From the NCBI RefSeq assembly GCF_036226405.1, contig NZ_CP108464.1:6882001-6946000 (forward strand): a stretch of DNA of 64,000 nt, written 5' to 3'. Below, in pieces: positions 34,737 to 42,383 of this stretch. The stretch is from Streptomyces sp. NBC_01260. Lineage in GTDB: Bacteria; Actinomycetota; Actinomycetes; Streptomycetales; Streptomycetaceae. Position 1 is the stretch's first letter, and each line of letters opens with the position of its first letter. A program made the translations under genes and the position numbers. The notes under the pieces are model-generated. The model was not told the origin of the DNA, ran no database searches, and worked only from the letters and a program-made list of their open reading frames with translations.

Positions 34737-35698
34737 GGACTGTCCGGCGACCGGCCCGTGGTCAGCAGCCGGGACGCCATCTCGCCCTTCTCGAACAACC
34801 GGGAGGCCGGGCCCACGATCAGCGGGTCCGGCTCCCGGGCCACCGACCTGTCCTTGTCCGGGTAGTCGAAGCGGTGCAGCACGTGCCGGATCGCCTCCAG
34901 GCGGGCCCGTTTCTTGTCGTTGCTCTTCACCACGGTCCAGGGCGCGTCCGCCGTGTCCGTGTGGAAGAGCATCAGCTCCTTCGCCTCGGTGTAAGCGTCC
35001 CACTTGTCGAGCGAGGCGAGGTCGACCGGGCTGAGCTTCCACTGCCGCACCGGATCGGTCTGCCGGTTCATGAACCGGTTGCGCTGCTCGTTGCGCGAGA
35101 CGGAGAACCAGAACTTCACCAGATGGATGCCGTCCCGCGCGAGCATCCGCTCGAACCCCGGTGTCTGGTGCATGAATTCGAGGTACTCGCGGGGTGAGCA
35201 GTACCCCATCACCCACTCCACACCGGCCCGGTTGTACCAGGACCGGTCGAAAAGCACGATCTCCCCGGCGGCCGGGAGATGAGCCACGTACCGCTGGAAG
35301 TACCACTGGGTGCGTTCGCGTTCGGTGGGCTTGTCCAGCGCCACCACCCGCGCGCCACGCGGATTGAGGTTCTCGGTGAACCGCTTGATCGTGCCGCCCT
35401 TGCCCGCGGCGTCGCGGCCCTCGAAGAGGACGACGAGGCGCTCGTCGTGCTCCTTGACCCAGTGCTGGAGCTTGAGCAGTTCGATCTGGAGGGACCGCTT
35501 GGACTTGTCGTACGCCTTGCGGCCGAGCTTCTCGGCGTACGGGTAGTCCTCCCGCCAGGCGTCGCGGGCGGGGCCCTCGGGCGTCACCAGGGCCTGTTCG
35601 CCACCGACGGCCACCGCCGGTTTCCTCTGCTTCTTCGCCTTCTTCGCCTTCTTCGTCCCCTGGCTACGGCCGGTCCGCTGCTCGGCGCTCCGTGTCAT
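34733..35698 (-). CDS. ppk2: Polyphosphate kinase 2 (PPK2) family
   Basis: 321 residues, single PPK2 domain. Transfers phosphate between polyphosphate and nucleotides. Walker A GRDAAGKGGTIKRF, catalytic/Walker B DRSWYNRAGVE, and lid EQRNRFMNRQTDP are all present. The N-terminus is Lys-rich (GTKKAKKAKKQRK), unlike the compact class III enzymes. The start at 35698 (MTRSAEQR) overlaps the end of the upstream EamA-type transporter gene by 35 bases. Nucleotide specificity cannot be read reliably. Confidence 0.93.
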   Translation of the reverse strand: MTRSAEQRTGRSQGTKKAKKAKKQRKPAVAVGGEQALVTPEGPARDAWREDYPYAEKLGRKAYDKSKRSLQIELLKLQHWVKEHDERLVVLFEGRDAAGKGGTIKRFTENLNPRGARVVALDKPTERERTQWYFQRYVAHLPAAGEIVLFDRSWYNRAGVEWVMGYCSPREYLEFMHQTPGFERMLARDGIHLVKFWFSVSRNEQRNRFMNRQTDPVRQWKLSPVDLASLDKWDAYTEAKELMLFHTDTADAPWTVVKSNDKKRARLEAIRHVLHRFDYPDKDRSVAREPDPLIVGPASRLFEKGEMASRLLTTGRSPDSP

Positions 35699-36635
35699 GC
35701 CGGGGTCCCTCCATCGGCCGGGCCGGATTCCTCCGCGTCGCACCAGTCTGCGGACGCATCCGGGACACCGCCACCCCGGCGAGGCAGAGCAGCCCGCCGC
35801 CGATGGTGAGCAGTGCGGGCACCTCGTTCAGCAGCAGCCACGCCATCAGCACGACGAGCGCGGGCACCGCGTAGGTGGTGGCTCCCATCCGTCCCGCGGT
35901 GGTACGGGCCAGCGCGTAGGCCCAGGTGGTGAAGGCCAGCGCGGTCGGGAAGAGGCCGAGATAGACCATGTTCAGTGTCGCGGACAGCGGTGCGTCGGCG
36001 GCGTCCGAGAGCAGCGCCCCGGAGAACGGCAGGCACGCCACCGTGCCGACCAGACAGCCGAACGTGGTGATCTGGAGCGCCGATCCGTGCCCCAGCGCGG
36101 GCTTCTGGCCGACCACCCCGGCCGCGTACGCCACCGCGGCCAGCAGACAGAGCAGCACGCCCAGGACCGAGGAACTCCCCTTCCCCGACATGGAGAGCCC
36201 GACCACCACGGCGCCCGCGAAGGACACGGCCATGCCCAGCACCAGCCGGCGCGGCAGTCCCTCCCCGAGCAGCCGGGCGCCGAGCAGCGCGATCAGGAGG
36301 GGGCCGATGTTCACGACCATGGCGGCCGTCCCCGCGTCCACCTGCTGCTCACCCCAGTTGAGCACCACCATGTACAGGCCGAACCACAGCAGTCCGGAGG
36401 CGATGATCCCCGGCCAGGCCGCCCGTGACGGGAGGCCCTCGCGCCGTATGAGCAGGAGCGCGCCCAGCGCCAGGGAGCCGGTCAGTAGCCGGCCGAGGGC
36501 CAGCGCGCCGGGGGAGTAGGCCTCGCCCGCACTGCGGATGGAGACGAAGGCGGAGGCCCACAGCACCACGGTGGTGCAGGCGGCGGCGGGGGCCCGCCAG
36601 TCGGAGCGTGGAGCGGGGGCGGGGGTAGTCGTCAT
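35664..36635 (-). CDS. EamA/DMT-superfamily transporter
   Basis: 323 residues with ten membrane spans in two EamA repeats (VLWASAFVSIRSAGEAYSPG in repeat 1; AFTTWAYALARTTAGRMG in repeat 2), usually exporters of metabolites or amino acids. The C-terminal tail is hydrophilic and overlaps the PPK2 start by 35 bases. A regulator gene of the ArsR type lies 33 bases upstream on the same strand, so the two likely form an operon. Confidence 0.9.
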   Translation of the reverse strand: MTTTPAPAPRSDWRAPAAACTTVVLWASAFVSIRSAGEAYSPGALALGRLLTGSLALGALLLIRREGLPSRAAWPGIIASGLLWFGLYMVVLNWGEQQVDAGTAAMVVNIGPLLIALLGARLLGEGLPRRLVLGMAVSFAGAVVVGLSMSGKGSSSVLGVLLCLLAAVAYAAGVVGQKPALGHGSALQITTFGCLVGTVACLPFSGALLSDAADAPLSATLNMVYLGLFPTALAFTTWAYALARTTAGRMGATTYAVPALVVLMAWLLLNEVPALLTIGGGLLCLAGVAVSRMRPQTGATRRNPARPMEGPRHDTERRAADRP

Positions 36636-36668
36636 GGGCCTGACCGTAAGGCCGCGACCCTTCGGCGC

Positions 36669-37376
36669 CTACCGAATAGTCGCCGGCTCGATGCCGAGGC
36701 GCGCGGCCAGCGCCCGTTCCCCCTCCGGGGTCGCCCGCACCGCCCGCCCGGACCCGATCCGTACGCACCACCCGGCCTCCAGCGTGTGGCGGCACAGGAC
36801 GGCGCCCGCGAGCCCCGCCAGATGCGGCCTGCGCTCGGTCCAGTCCAGACAGCTCCGTACGAGCGGACGCCGCGACCGGTTCTCCAGACCGATGCCCAGC
36901 GCGCCGAACCAGTCGAGCCCCGCGTCGGTGAGCGCGAAGCCTGCGTCCTGCCTCAGCAGCCCCCGTACGGTCATGGCATCGGTGATCGCGAGGCCGATGC
37001 GGCCGGCGAGATGGTCGTAGCAGGTGCGGCCGCGGGCCAACGCGCTGTCGGCGCCCGCCGCGCCCAGCGTGCGCGGCGGGGCGGCGGCGGGGGCGACCTG
37101 GCCCGCCAGCTCCTCGACGAGGTGCGCGACCTGTTCGCCGGCGAGCCGCAGATAGCGGTGCCGGCCCTGCCGCTCCTCGGCCAGCAGCCCGCCCGCGACG
37201 AGCTTGCCCAGATGCTCGCTGGCGGTCGACGGGGCCACCGAGGCGTGCCGGGCCAGCTCGCCCGCGGTCCAGGCCCGGCCGTCGAGCAGGGCCAGGCAGA
37301 AGACGGCGCGGGTCTCGTCGGCGAGGAGGGCGGCCAGGGCGGCGAGCCGGGGCGCGGCCGGGTCGGGGTATGCCAT
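36669..37376 (-). CDS. ArsR-type winged-helix regulator
   Basis: 235 residues, longer than the minimal ArsR. Winged helix at about 10-85: LADETRAVFCLALLDGRAWT, ELARHASVAPSTASEHLGKL as recognition part, ERQGRHRYLRLAG wing. The C-terminal half (about 110-235) is a conserved actinobacterial extension with ARTCYDHLAGRIG-like and DWTERRPHLAGLAGAVL segments; no metal-binding CxC is seen, so the ligand is probably organic. Lies directly upstream of the EamA transporter, which it probably controls. Confidence 0.86.
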   Translation of the reverse strand: MAYPDPAAPRLAALAALLADETRAVFCLALLDGRAWTAGELARHASVAPSTASEHLGKLVAGGLLAEERQGRHRYLRLAGEQVAHLVEELAGQVAPAAAPPRTLGAAGADSALARGRTCYDHLAGRIGLAITDAMTVRGLLRQDAGFALTDAGLDWFGALGIGLENRSRRPLVRSCLDWTERRPHLAGLAGAVLCRHTLEAGWCVRIGSGRAVRATPEGERALAARLGIEPATIR

Positions 37377-37391
37377 GTGTTCCAGGATGCG

Positions 37392-38066
37392 TCAGGAACG
37401 CTTCGGCGCCGGCCGAACGGTCCCGGCCGCCACGGACGGCGTGTACTGCAGGCCGAGGCCGTCGATCAGTGCCCGCAGCCCCGTCTCGAACGCCCCCTCG
37501 TCGACCTTCTGGCGGCGCTCGGCCAGCAGGTGGGCCTGGCCCAGGTGCGGGTAGTCGGCGGGGTCGTAGGCCGTCTCGTCGTCCACGAAGCCCCGGGCGA
37601 AGGAGCCGAGTGCCGATCCGGTGATGAAGTAGCGCATCAGCGCGCCGATGTACGTGGCCTGGGCGGGCGGCCAGCCCGCGCGGACCATGGCGCCGAACAC
37701 CGCGTCCGCGACCCGCAGACCGGCCGGGCGGCGGCCGGGGCCCTGGGCCAGCACCGGGACGATGTGCGGGTGCTCGGTGAGCGCCGCACGATAGGAGACC
37801 GCCCAGTCGTGCAGGGCGGCCCGCCAGTCACGGCTGTCGGACTCGTCGAACATCGACAGATCGACCTGCGCGGAGACTGCGTCGGCGACCGCGTCCAGAA
37901 TCTCGTCCTTGTTGCGGAAGTGGTTGTAGAGCGAGGGCCCGCTGACCCCGAGCTCGGCCGCCAGCCGGCGGGTCGAGACGGCGTCGAGCCCCTCGGCGTC
38001 CACGAGCGCACCCGCCGTCGCGACGATGCGGTCTCTGCTGAGGAGGGGCTTGCGCGGACGGGCCAT
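37392..38066 (-). CDS. TetR-family regulator of the dehydrogenase regulon
   Basis: 224 residues starting MARPRKPLLSRDRI. HTH at about 12-55 (VSTRRLAAELGVSGPSLYNHFRNKDEILD in part); C-terminal TetR_C domain with WAVSYRAALTEHPHIVPVL and RYFITGSALGSFARGF. Divergent from the acyl-CoA dehydrogenase at 38130; the palindrome 38093-38111 lies between them and recurs before the aldehyde dehydrogenase operon at 32133-32151, so three or more enzymes are probably under its control. Confidence 0.9.
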   Translation of the reverse strand: MARPRKPLLSRDRIVATAGALVDAEGLDAVSTRRLAAELGVSGPSLYNHFRNKDEILDAVADAVSAQVDLSMFDESDSRDWRAALHDWAVSYRAALTEHPHIVPVLAQGPGRRPAGLRVADAVFGAMVRAGWPPAQATYIGALMRYFITGSALGSFARGFVDDETAYDPADYPHLGQAHLLAERRQKVDEGAFETGLRALIDGLGLQYTPSVAAGTVRPAPKRS

Positions 38067-38092
38067 GCGGCACATAGTAGGGCCCAGTCATA

Positions 38093-38111
38093 AAACTAGC
38101 AGTGCTAATTA
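38093..38111. promoter_or_regulatory. TetR operator between TetR and acyl-CoA dehydrogenase genes
   Basis: AAACTAGCAGTGCTAATTA contains the perfect odd palindrome TAGCA-G-TGCTA (38097-38107). Matches the 32133-32151 site at 15 of 19 positions with the same centre. It lies 27-45 bases from the TetR start and 19-37 from the acyl-CoA dehydrogenase start. Confidence 0.72.
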
Positions 38112-38129
38112 AAAGTGGAGGGCCGACCG

Positions 38130-39281
38130 ATGAACCTGGAGCTCAGCGAGGAGCAGGAAGCCGTCCGGCAGCTCGCCAAGGACTTCGTCGCCCGGGACAT
38201 CGCCCCGCACGTCGTCGAGTGGGACCGGTCCGAGAACGTCGACAAGTCGATCGTGAAAAAGCTGGGCTCCCTCGGCTTCCTCGGGCTGACCGTCCCCGAG
38301 GAGTACGGCGGCTCGGGCGGCGACCACCTCACGTACTGCCTGGTGACCGAGGAGCTCGGCCGCGGCGACTCCTCGGTCCGCGGCATCGTCTCCGTCTCGC
38401 TGGGGCTGGTCGCCAAGACCATCGCCGCCTGGGGCGACGAGGAGCAGAAGCGGCAGTGGTTGCCGCGGCTGACCTCGGGCGACGCGGTGGGCTGCTTCGG
38501 CCTCACCGAACCGGGTACCGGGTCGGACGCCGGGAATCTGACGACCAGGGCCGTGCGGGACGGCGGGGACTACGTCATCAACGGCTCGAAGATGTTCATC
38601 ACCAACGGCACCTGGGCCGACGTGGTGCTCCTCTTCGCCCGCACCAACGACACCCCCGGCCACAAGGGCATATCCGCCTTCCTGGTCCCCGCCGGCACCC
38701 CGGGCCTGAGCCGCCGCACCATCCACGGCAAGCTCGGCCTGCGCGGACAGGCGACCGCCGAGCTGGTGCTGGAGGACGTCCGCGTCCCCGCCGCCACCCT
38801 CATGGGCCCCGAGGGCAAGGGCTTCTCGATCGCCATGTCCGCCCTGGCCAAGGGGCGGATGTCGGTGGCGGCCGGCTGCGTCGGCATCGCCCGGGCAGCC
38901 CTGGACGCGGCGGTTGGATACGCCGGTGAACGCGAGCAGTTCGGCAAGTCCATCGCGGGCTACCAGCTCGTCCAGGAGCTCATCAGCGACATCGCCGTGG
39001 ACGTCGACGCGGCCCGGCTGCTCACCTGGCGGGTGGCCGACCTGATCGACCGCGGCGAGGACTTCGCGACCGCCGCCTCCAAGGCCAAGCTCTTCGCCTC
39101 CGAGGCCGCCGTCCGTGCCGCGAACAACGCCCTCCAGGTCTTCGGCGGCTACGGCTACATCGATGAGTACCCGGTCGGCAAACTGCTGCGCGACGCCCGC
39201 GTGATGACGCTCTACGAGGGCACCAGCCAGATCCAGAAGCTGATCATCGGCCGGGCGCTGACCGGGGTGTCCGCGTTCTGA
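38130..39281 (+). CDS. Acyl-CoA dehydrogenase
   Basis: 383 residues, the short/medium-chain acyl-CoA dehydrogenase length. FAD enzyme that makes 2-enoyl-CoA in beta-oxidation or branched-chain degradation. Signatures: CFGLTEPGTGSDAGN (FAD), FITNG, GYQLVQELISDIAVD, and the catalytic Glu in TLYEGTSQIQKLIIGR. GGAGGG eight bases before ATG 38130 fixes the start; an upstream ATG at 38115 lies in front of it. Divergent from and probably controlled by the TetR gene at 37392-38066. Confidence 0.94.
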   Translation: MNLELSEEQEAVRQLAKDFVARDIAPHVVEWDRSENVDKSIVKKLGSLGFLGLTVPEEYGGSGGDHLTYCLVTEELGRGDSSVRGIVSVSLGLVAKTIAAWGDEEQKRQWLPRLTSGDAVGCFGLTEPGTGSDAGNLTTRAVRDGGDYVINGSKMFITNGTWADVVLLFARTNDTPGHKGISAFLVPAGTPGLSRRTIHGKLGLRGQATAELVLEDVRVPAATLMGPEGKGFSIAMSALAKGRMSVAAGCVGIARAALDAAVGYAGEREQFGKSIAGYQLVQELISDIAVDVDAARLLTWRVADLIDRGEDFATAASKAKLFASEAAVRAANNALQVFGGYGYIDEYPVGKLLRDARVMTLYEGTSQIQKLIIGRALTGVSAF

Positions 39282-39378
39282 GACCTCCCGCCGCCGGGCA
39301 CCTCGAACGGGCGTCTGAGTACCGGGCTGAGTACGCGGACGGATGTGGCGTGCGCCGGGCCGCCGGATGCTGAGCGGT

Positions 39379-39669
39379 ATGAGTGAGACGACATCGGTCA
39401 AGCAGCAGAGCACCGCGGCCTTCTACGGTCAGGCCGTCGCATCCTTCGGGGTGGCGATGGGTGCGGTGACCCTCGGGATCTACTTCCTCGACGCGGACGT
39501 CTGGGTGCGCGGCTTCCTCGCCATCGGCGTCCTCTATCTGGTCACGTCCTGCTTCACCCTGGCCAAGGTCATCAGGGACCGGCAGGAGGCGGGCCAGCTG
39601 GTCAGCCGGGTCGACCAGGCCAGGCTGGAGAAGATCCTCGCCGAGCACGACCCCTTCCAGAAGCTCTGA
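39379..39669 (+). CDS. YiaA/YiaB-family inner membrane protein
   Basis: 96 residues with two membrane spans (FYGQAVASFGVAMGAVTLGI and VRGFLAIGVLYLVTSCFTLA) and a charged C-terminal tail, as in the YiaA/YiaB two-helix domain family of unknown function. ATG at 39379 (MSETTSVKQQS). Located 97 bases after the acyl-CoA dehydrogenase and before a TetR promoter. Confidence 0.85.
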   Translation: MSETTSVKQQSTAAFYGQAVASFGVAMGAVTLGIYFLDADVWVRGFLAIGVLYLVTSCFTLAKVIRDRQEAGQLVSRVDQARLEKILAEHDPFQKL

Positions 39670-39689
39670 CGATCTCATCCACCGGACCC

Positions 39690-39705
39690 CTAAGCGCTTG
39701 CTCAG
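39690..39705. promoter_or_regulatory. TetR operator, copy 1
   Basis: CTAAGCGCTTGCTCAG, an inverted repeat of the form CTRAGC-N4-GCTYAG, 48-63 bases upstream of the TetR gene at 39753. An identical 16-mer stands before the MaoC hydratase gene (40899-40914). Confidence 0.8.
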
Positions 39706-39752
39706 GATCGGGGTATGGTGTGCGTCCTGCTGACTGAGAGGGGCCACAGACG

Positions 39753-40376
39753 ATGAGCACGGCGGAGGAGACCGACGGCGAGAACACGCCGTGGGCCGAA
39801 GTGACGCCCGAGGCTGCCCGGCGGCTCCTCGTCGCCGCCGTCGAGGCCTTCGCCGAGCGCGGGTACCACGCGACCACCACCCGGGACATCGCGGGCCGCG
39901 CCGGAATGAGCCCCGCCGCTCTCTACATCCACTACAAGACGAAGGAAGAGCTGCTCCACCGGATCAGCAGGATCGGTCACGACCGCGCACTGTCCGTGCT
40001 GGAGGCGGCGGCCGACGGCGAGGGCACGGCCGCCGGGCGGCTCGCCGACGCCGTACGGTCCTTCGTCCAATGGCACGCCGAACGGCACACCACCGCACGC
40101 GTGGTCCAGTACGAGCTCGACGCCCTCAGCGAGGAGCACCGCACCGAGATCATCGAACTGCGCCGCAGGAGTGACGCGGTGGTGCGCCGGATCATCGGCG
40201 ACGGCGTGGCGGCGGGGGAGTTCGACGTCCCGGACGTACCGGGCACCACGCTCGCCGTGCTCTCGCTCTGCATCGACGTGGCGCGGTGGTTCAACGCCCA
40301 GGGCAGCCGGACGCCGGACGAGGTCGGCGATCTGTACGCCGACCTCGTGCTGCGCATGGTCGCGGCCAAACGGTGA
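39753..40376 (+). CDS. TetR-family regulator of the MaoC hydratase gene
   Basis: 207 residues. HTH at about 30-70 (RGYHATTTRDIAGRAGMSPA and ALYIHYKTKEELLHR). C-terminal region carries RHTTARVVQYELDAL and HRTEIIELRRRSD, typical of fatty-acid-metabolism TetR proteins in actinomycetes. The identical palindrome CTAAGCGCTTGCTCAG precedes both this gene and the convergent MaoC gene, so autoregulation plus control of MaoC is likely; the ligand is probably an acyl-CoA, by inference. Confidence 0.9.
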   Translation: MSTAEETDGENTPWAEVTPEAARRLLVAAVEAFAERGYHATTTRDIAGRAGMSPAALYIHYKTKEELLHRISRIGHDRALSVLEAAADGEGTAAGRLADAVRSFVQWHAERHTTARVVQYELDALSEEHRTEIIELRRRSDAVVRRIIGDGVAAGEFDVPDVPGTTLAVLSLCIDVARWFNAQGSRTPDEVGDLYADLVLRMVAAKR

Positions 40377-40398
40377 CGCAGCCGCCCCCGGGCAGGGC

Positions 40399-40860
40399 TC
40401 AGAAGTAGTACCGCGACACCGACTCGGCCACACAGGCGGGCTTGTCGCCGCCCTCGCGCTCCACCGTGACGACCGCGGTGACCTGCACGCCGCCGCCCGC
40501 CTCCTCGACGCTCTTCAGGACGGCCGTCGCCCGCAGCCGTGATCCCACGGGCACCGTGGAGGGGAAGCGGACCTTGTTGGTCCCGTAGTTGATGCCCATC
40601 TTCATGCCCTCGACCCGCATGACCTGCGGTACGAGCGCCGGCAGCAGCGAGAGCGTGAGGTAGCCGTGCGCGATCGTCGTGCCGAACGGTCCGGCCGCGG
40701 CGCGCTCCGGGTCCACATGGATCCACTGGTGGTCGCCGGTGGCGTCGGCGAAGAGGTCGATCCTCTTCTGCTCGATCTCCAGCCAGTCGCTGTGGCCCAG
40801 CTGCTCGCCCACTCCGTCACGCAGCTCCTGCGCGGACGTGAAGATCCTTGGCTCTGTCAT
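40399..40860 (-). CDS. MaoC-like (R)-specific enoyl-CoA hydratase
   Basis: 153 residues with the single hot-dog fold of MaoC dehydratases. The hydratase-2 motif [19 protein letters not shown] holds the catalytic Asp and His; [17 protein letters not shown] is the second family marker. Adds water to a 2-enoyl-CoA. Start at 40860 (MTEPRIFTS). The gene is convergent with the TetR gene and has that regulator's operator 39-54 bases upstream. Confidence 0.93.
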   Translation of the reverse strand: MTEPRIFTSAQELRDGVGEQLGHSDWLEIEQKRIDLFADATGDHQWIHVDPERAAAGPFGTTIAHGYLTLSLLPALVPQVMRVEGMKMGINYGTNKVRFPSTVPVGSRLRATAVLKSVEEAGGGVQVTAVVTVEREGGDKPACVAESVSRYYF

Positions 40861-40898
40861 GTTCCTGGTCCCTGCCTTCCTGCTCTCGGCCCACCTGT

Positions 40899-40914
40899 CT
40901 AAGCGCTTGCTCAG
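40899..40914. promoter_or_regulatory. TetR operator, copy 2
   Basis: CTAAGCGCTTGCTCAG, identical over 16 bases to the copy at 39690-39705, located between the divergent MaoC (start 40860) and SoxR (start 40982) genes. Confidence 0.8.
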
Positions 40915-40981
40915 CATGGTTCGCGGGTGCGTTCCTGTCAACGACGGACCGGCCGGGGACCGGCCACGTAGGGTTCGAGGA

Positions 40982-41464
40982 GTGCCCCAGATCCCACAGA
41001 CACTCCATGAACTCACGGTCGGCCAGCTCTCCGCGCGCAGCGGCGCCGCGGTTTCGGCCCTGCACTTCTACGAGGCCAAGGGCCTGATCGGCAGCCGCCG
41101 CACCAGCGGCAACCAGCGCCGCTACAGCAGGGACGCGCTGCGCCGGGTCGCCTTCGTCCGCGCGGCGCAGCGGGTCGGTATCCCGCTCGCCACCATCCGG
41201 GACGCGCTGGCCGAACTCCCGGAGGAGCGCACCCCCAACCGTGACGACTGGGCGCGGCTCTCCGAGGCGTGGCGCTCCGAGCTGGACGGGCGGATCGAAC
41301 AGCTGGCGCGGCTGCGCGACCACCTCACCGACTGCATCGGCTGCGGCTGTCTGTCGTTGGAGACCTGTGTGCTCTCCAACCCGGACGACATCTCCGGTGA
41401 GCGGATCAGCGGCTCGCGACTGATGCCGAGCAAGGTCGCGAAGGGGCCCTCGGAAGGGAGCTGA
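40982..41464 (+). CDS. soxR: Redox-sensitive MerR-family activator SoxR
   Basis: 160 residues from GTG 40982. MerR winged helix at about 10-80 ([38 protein letters not shown]), dimer helix, then the [2Fe-2S] loop [12 protein letters not shown] with the four Cys in the CX2CXCX5C pattern unique to SoxR. In Streptomyces SoxR responds to redox-active metabolites rather than to superoxide; its targets are usually elsewhere. Divergent from MaoC, separated by 121 bases. Confidence 0.95.
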   Translation: MPQIPQTLHELTVGQLSARSGAAVSALHFYEAKGLIGSRRTSGNQRRYSRDALRRVAFVRAAQRVGIPLATIRDALAELPEERTPNRDDWARLSEAWRSELDGRIEQLARLRDHLTDCIGCGCLSLETCVLSNPDDISGERISGSRLMPSKVAKGPSEGS

Positions 41465-41541
41465 GGGGTCCGGCCGACGTGGTTGTGCCTGCCCGGCAGC
41501 CCCGCGTGTCGCGTCGGGCGCCGGGCGGGCCGCTCCGTTCC

Positions 41542-42153
41542 TCAGGCCACCGATGCCAGGTCGTCGAGCCGGGTCCGCCGGGCCTTCGCCAGCGCCGCCC
41601 GGGTGAGCACGGGCTGCGGCACCACGATCCCGCACCCGGTGCAGACCGGACCGGACCACGGCTCGCTGTCCAGGTCCTGCCGCCAGGCGATCCGGGCCTG
41701 TGCGCACACCGGGCAGCCGGTGCCCGGCTCCGTCTCCAGGGCGGAGATCAGCCGCGCCAGCACCTCCGCGAGCGGCGCCGCCGGGTGCACGGCCGGGTCG
41801 TCGCACCGCGCGACCCCGTTCCCGCCCCAGGTGCGCCGGTGCCAGTCGTCGAACGCGCCCGGCCGGCGCAGCCCGTCGTGCTTCTCCCGCCGGCGGCGCT
41901 CGGCGAACCCCGCCTCGTAGCCCAGCCAGACCGCGCGGGCCGTCTCCAGCTCCTCCAGCGCGCGCATGAGCCGCACCGGATCGGGGGCCCGGTCCTCGGG
42001 CCCGATTCCGTGCCGGGCACACAGATGATCCCAGGTCGCCCGGTGCCCGTAAGGGGCGAAGCGCTCCAGGCACTTGCGCAGCGAGTACCGCCGCAGTGCC
42101 AGGTCGCTCCGCGGATCGCGGACCTGTCTCGCAAGACTCCGGAAACCGGCCAT
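41542..42153 (-). CDS. Hypothetical protein with C-terminal zinc-ribbon-like Cys pairs
   Basis: 203 residues starting MAGFRSLARQVRDP, with GGAGGTGG ten bases upstream. The N-terminal half is helical and Arg-rich (LRRYSLRKCLERFAPYGHRA, WDHLCARHGIG); the C-terminus has CPVC about 30 residues before CTGC, spaced as a zinc ribbon, followed by a basic tail (LAKARRTRLDDL). No known family recognised; the layout resembles small actinobacterial nucleic-acid-associated proteins, which is only a guess. Convergent with soxR. Confidence 0.7.
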   Translation of the reverse strand: MAGFRSLARQVRDPRSDLALRRYSLRKCLERFAPYGHRATWDHLCARHGIGPEDRAPDPVRLMRALEELETARAVWLGYEAGFAERRRREKHDGLRRPGAFDDWHRRTWGGNGVARCDDPAVHPAAPLAEVLARLISALETEPGTGCPVCAQARIAWRQDLDSEPWSGPVCTGCGIVVPQPVLTRAALAKARRTRLDDLASVA

Positions 42154-42383
42154 TGCGCTGCCACCTCCGTCGCTCGTACTCCGTCGCCCGAACCTCGGCG
42201 TCACTGAATGGACGTACAACTGCCCGGATCGGCTCCATCCAAGGGTGTGGTCGTCCATTTGGTGAGATGACCGGTCGTCATGTGACTGCGTGTGGTGATT
42301 CGGAAAAGGTGACCGATGTTCACCTCACCGACGGGTCATACCGCCGGTAACGTCCGGCGCATCGGCCTCCCCGAGGAGCATGC

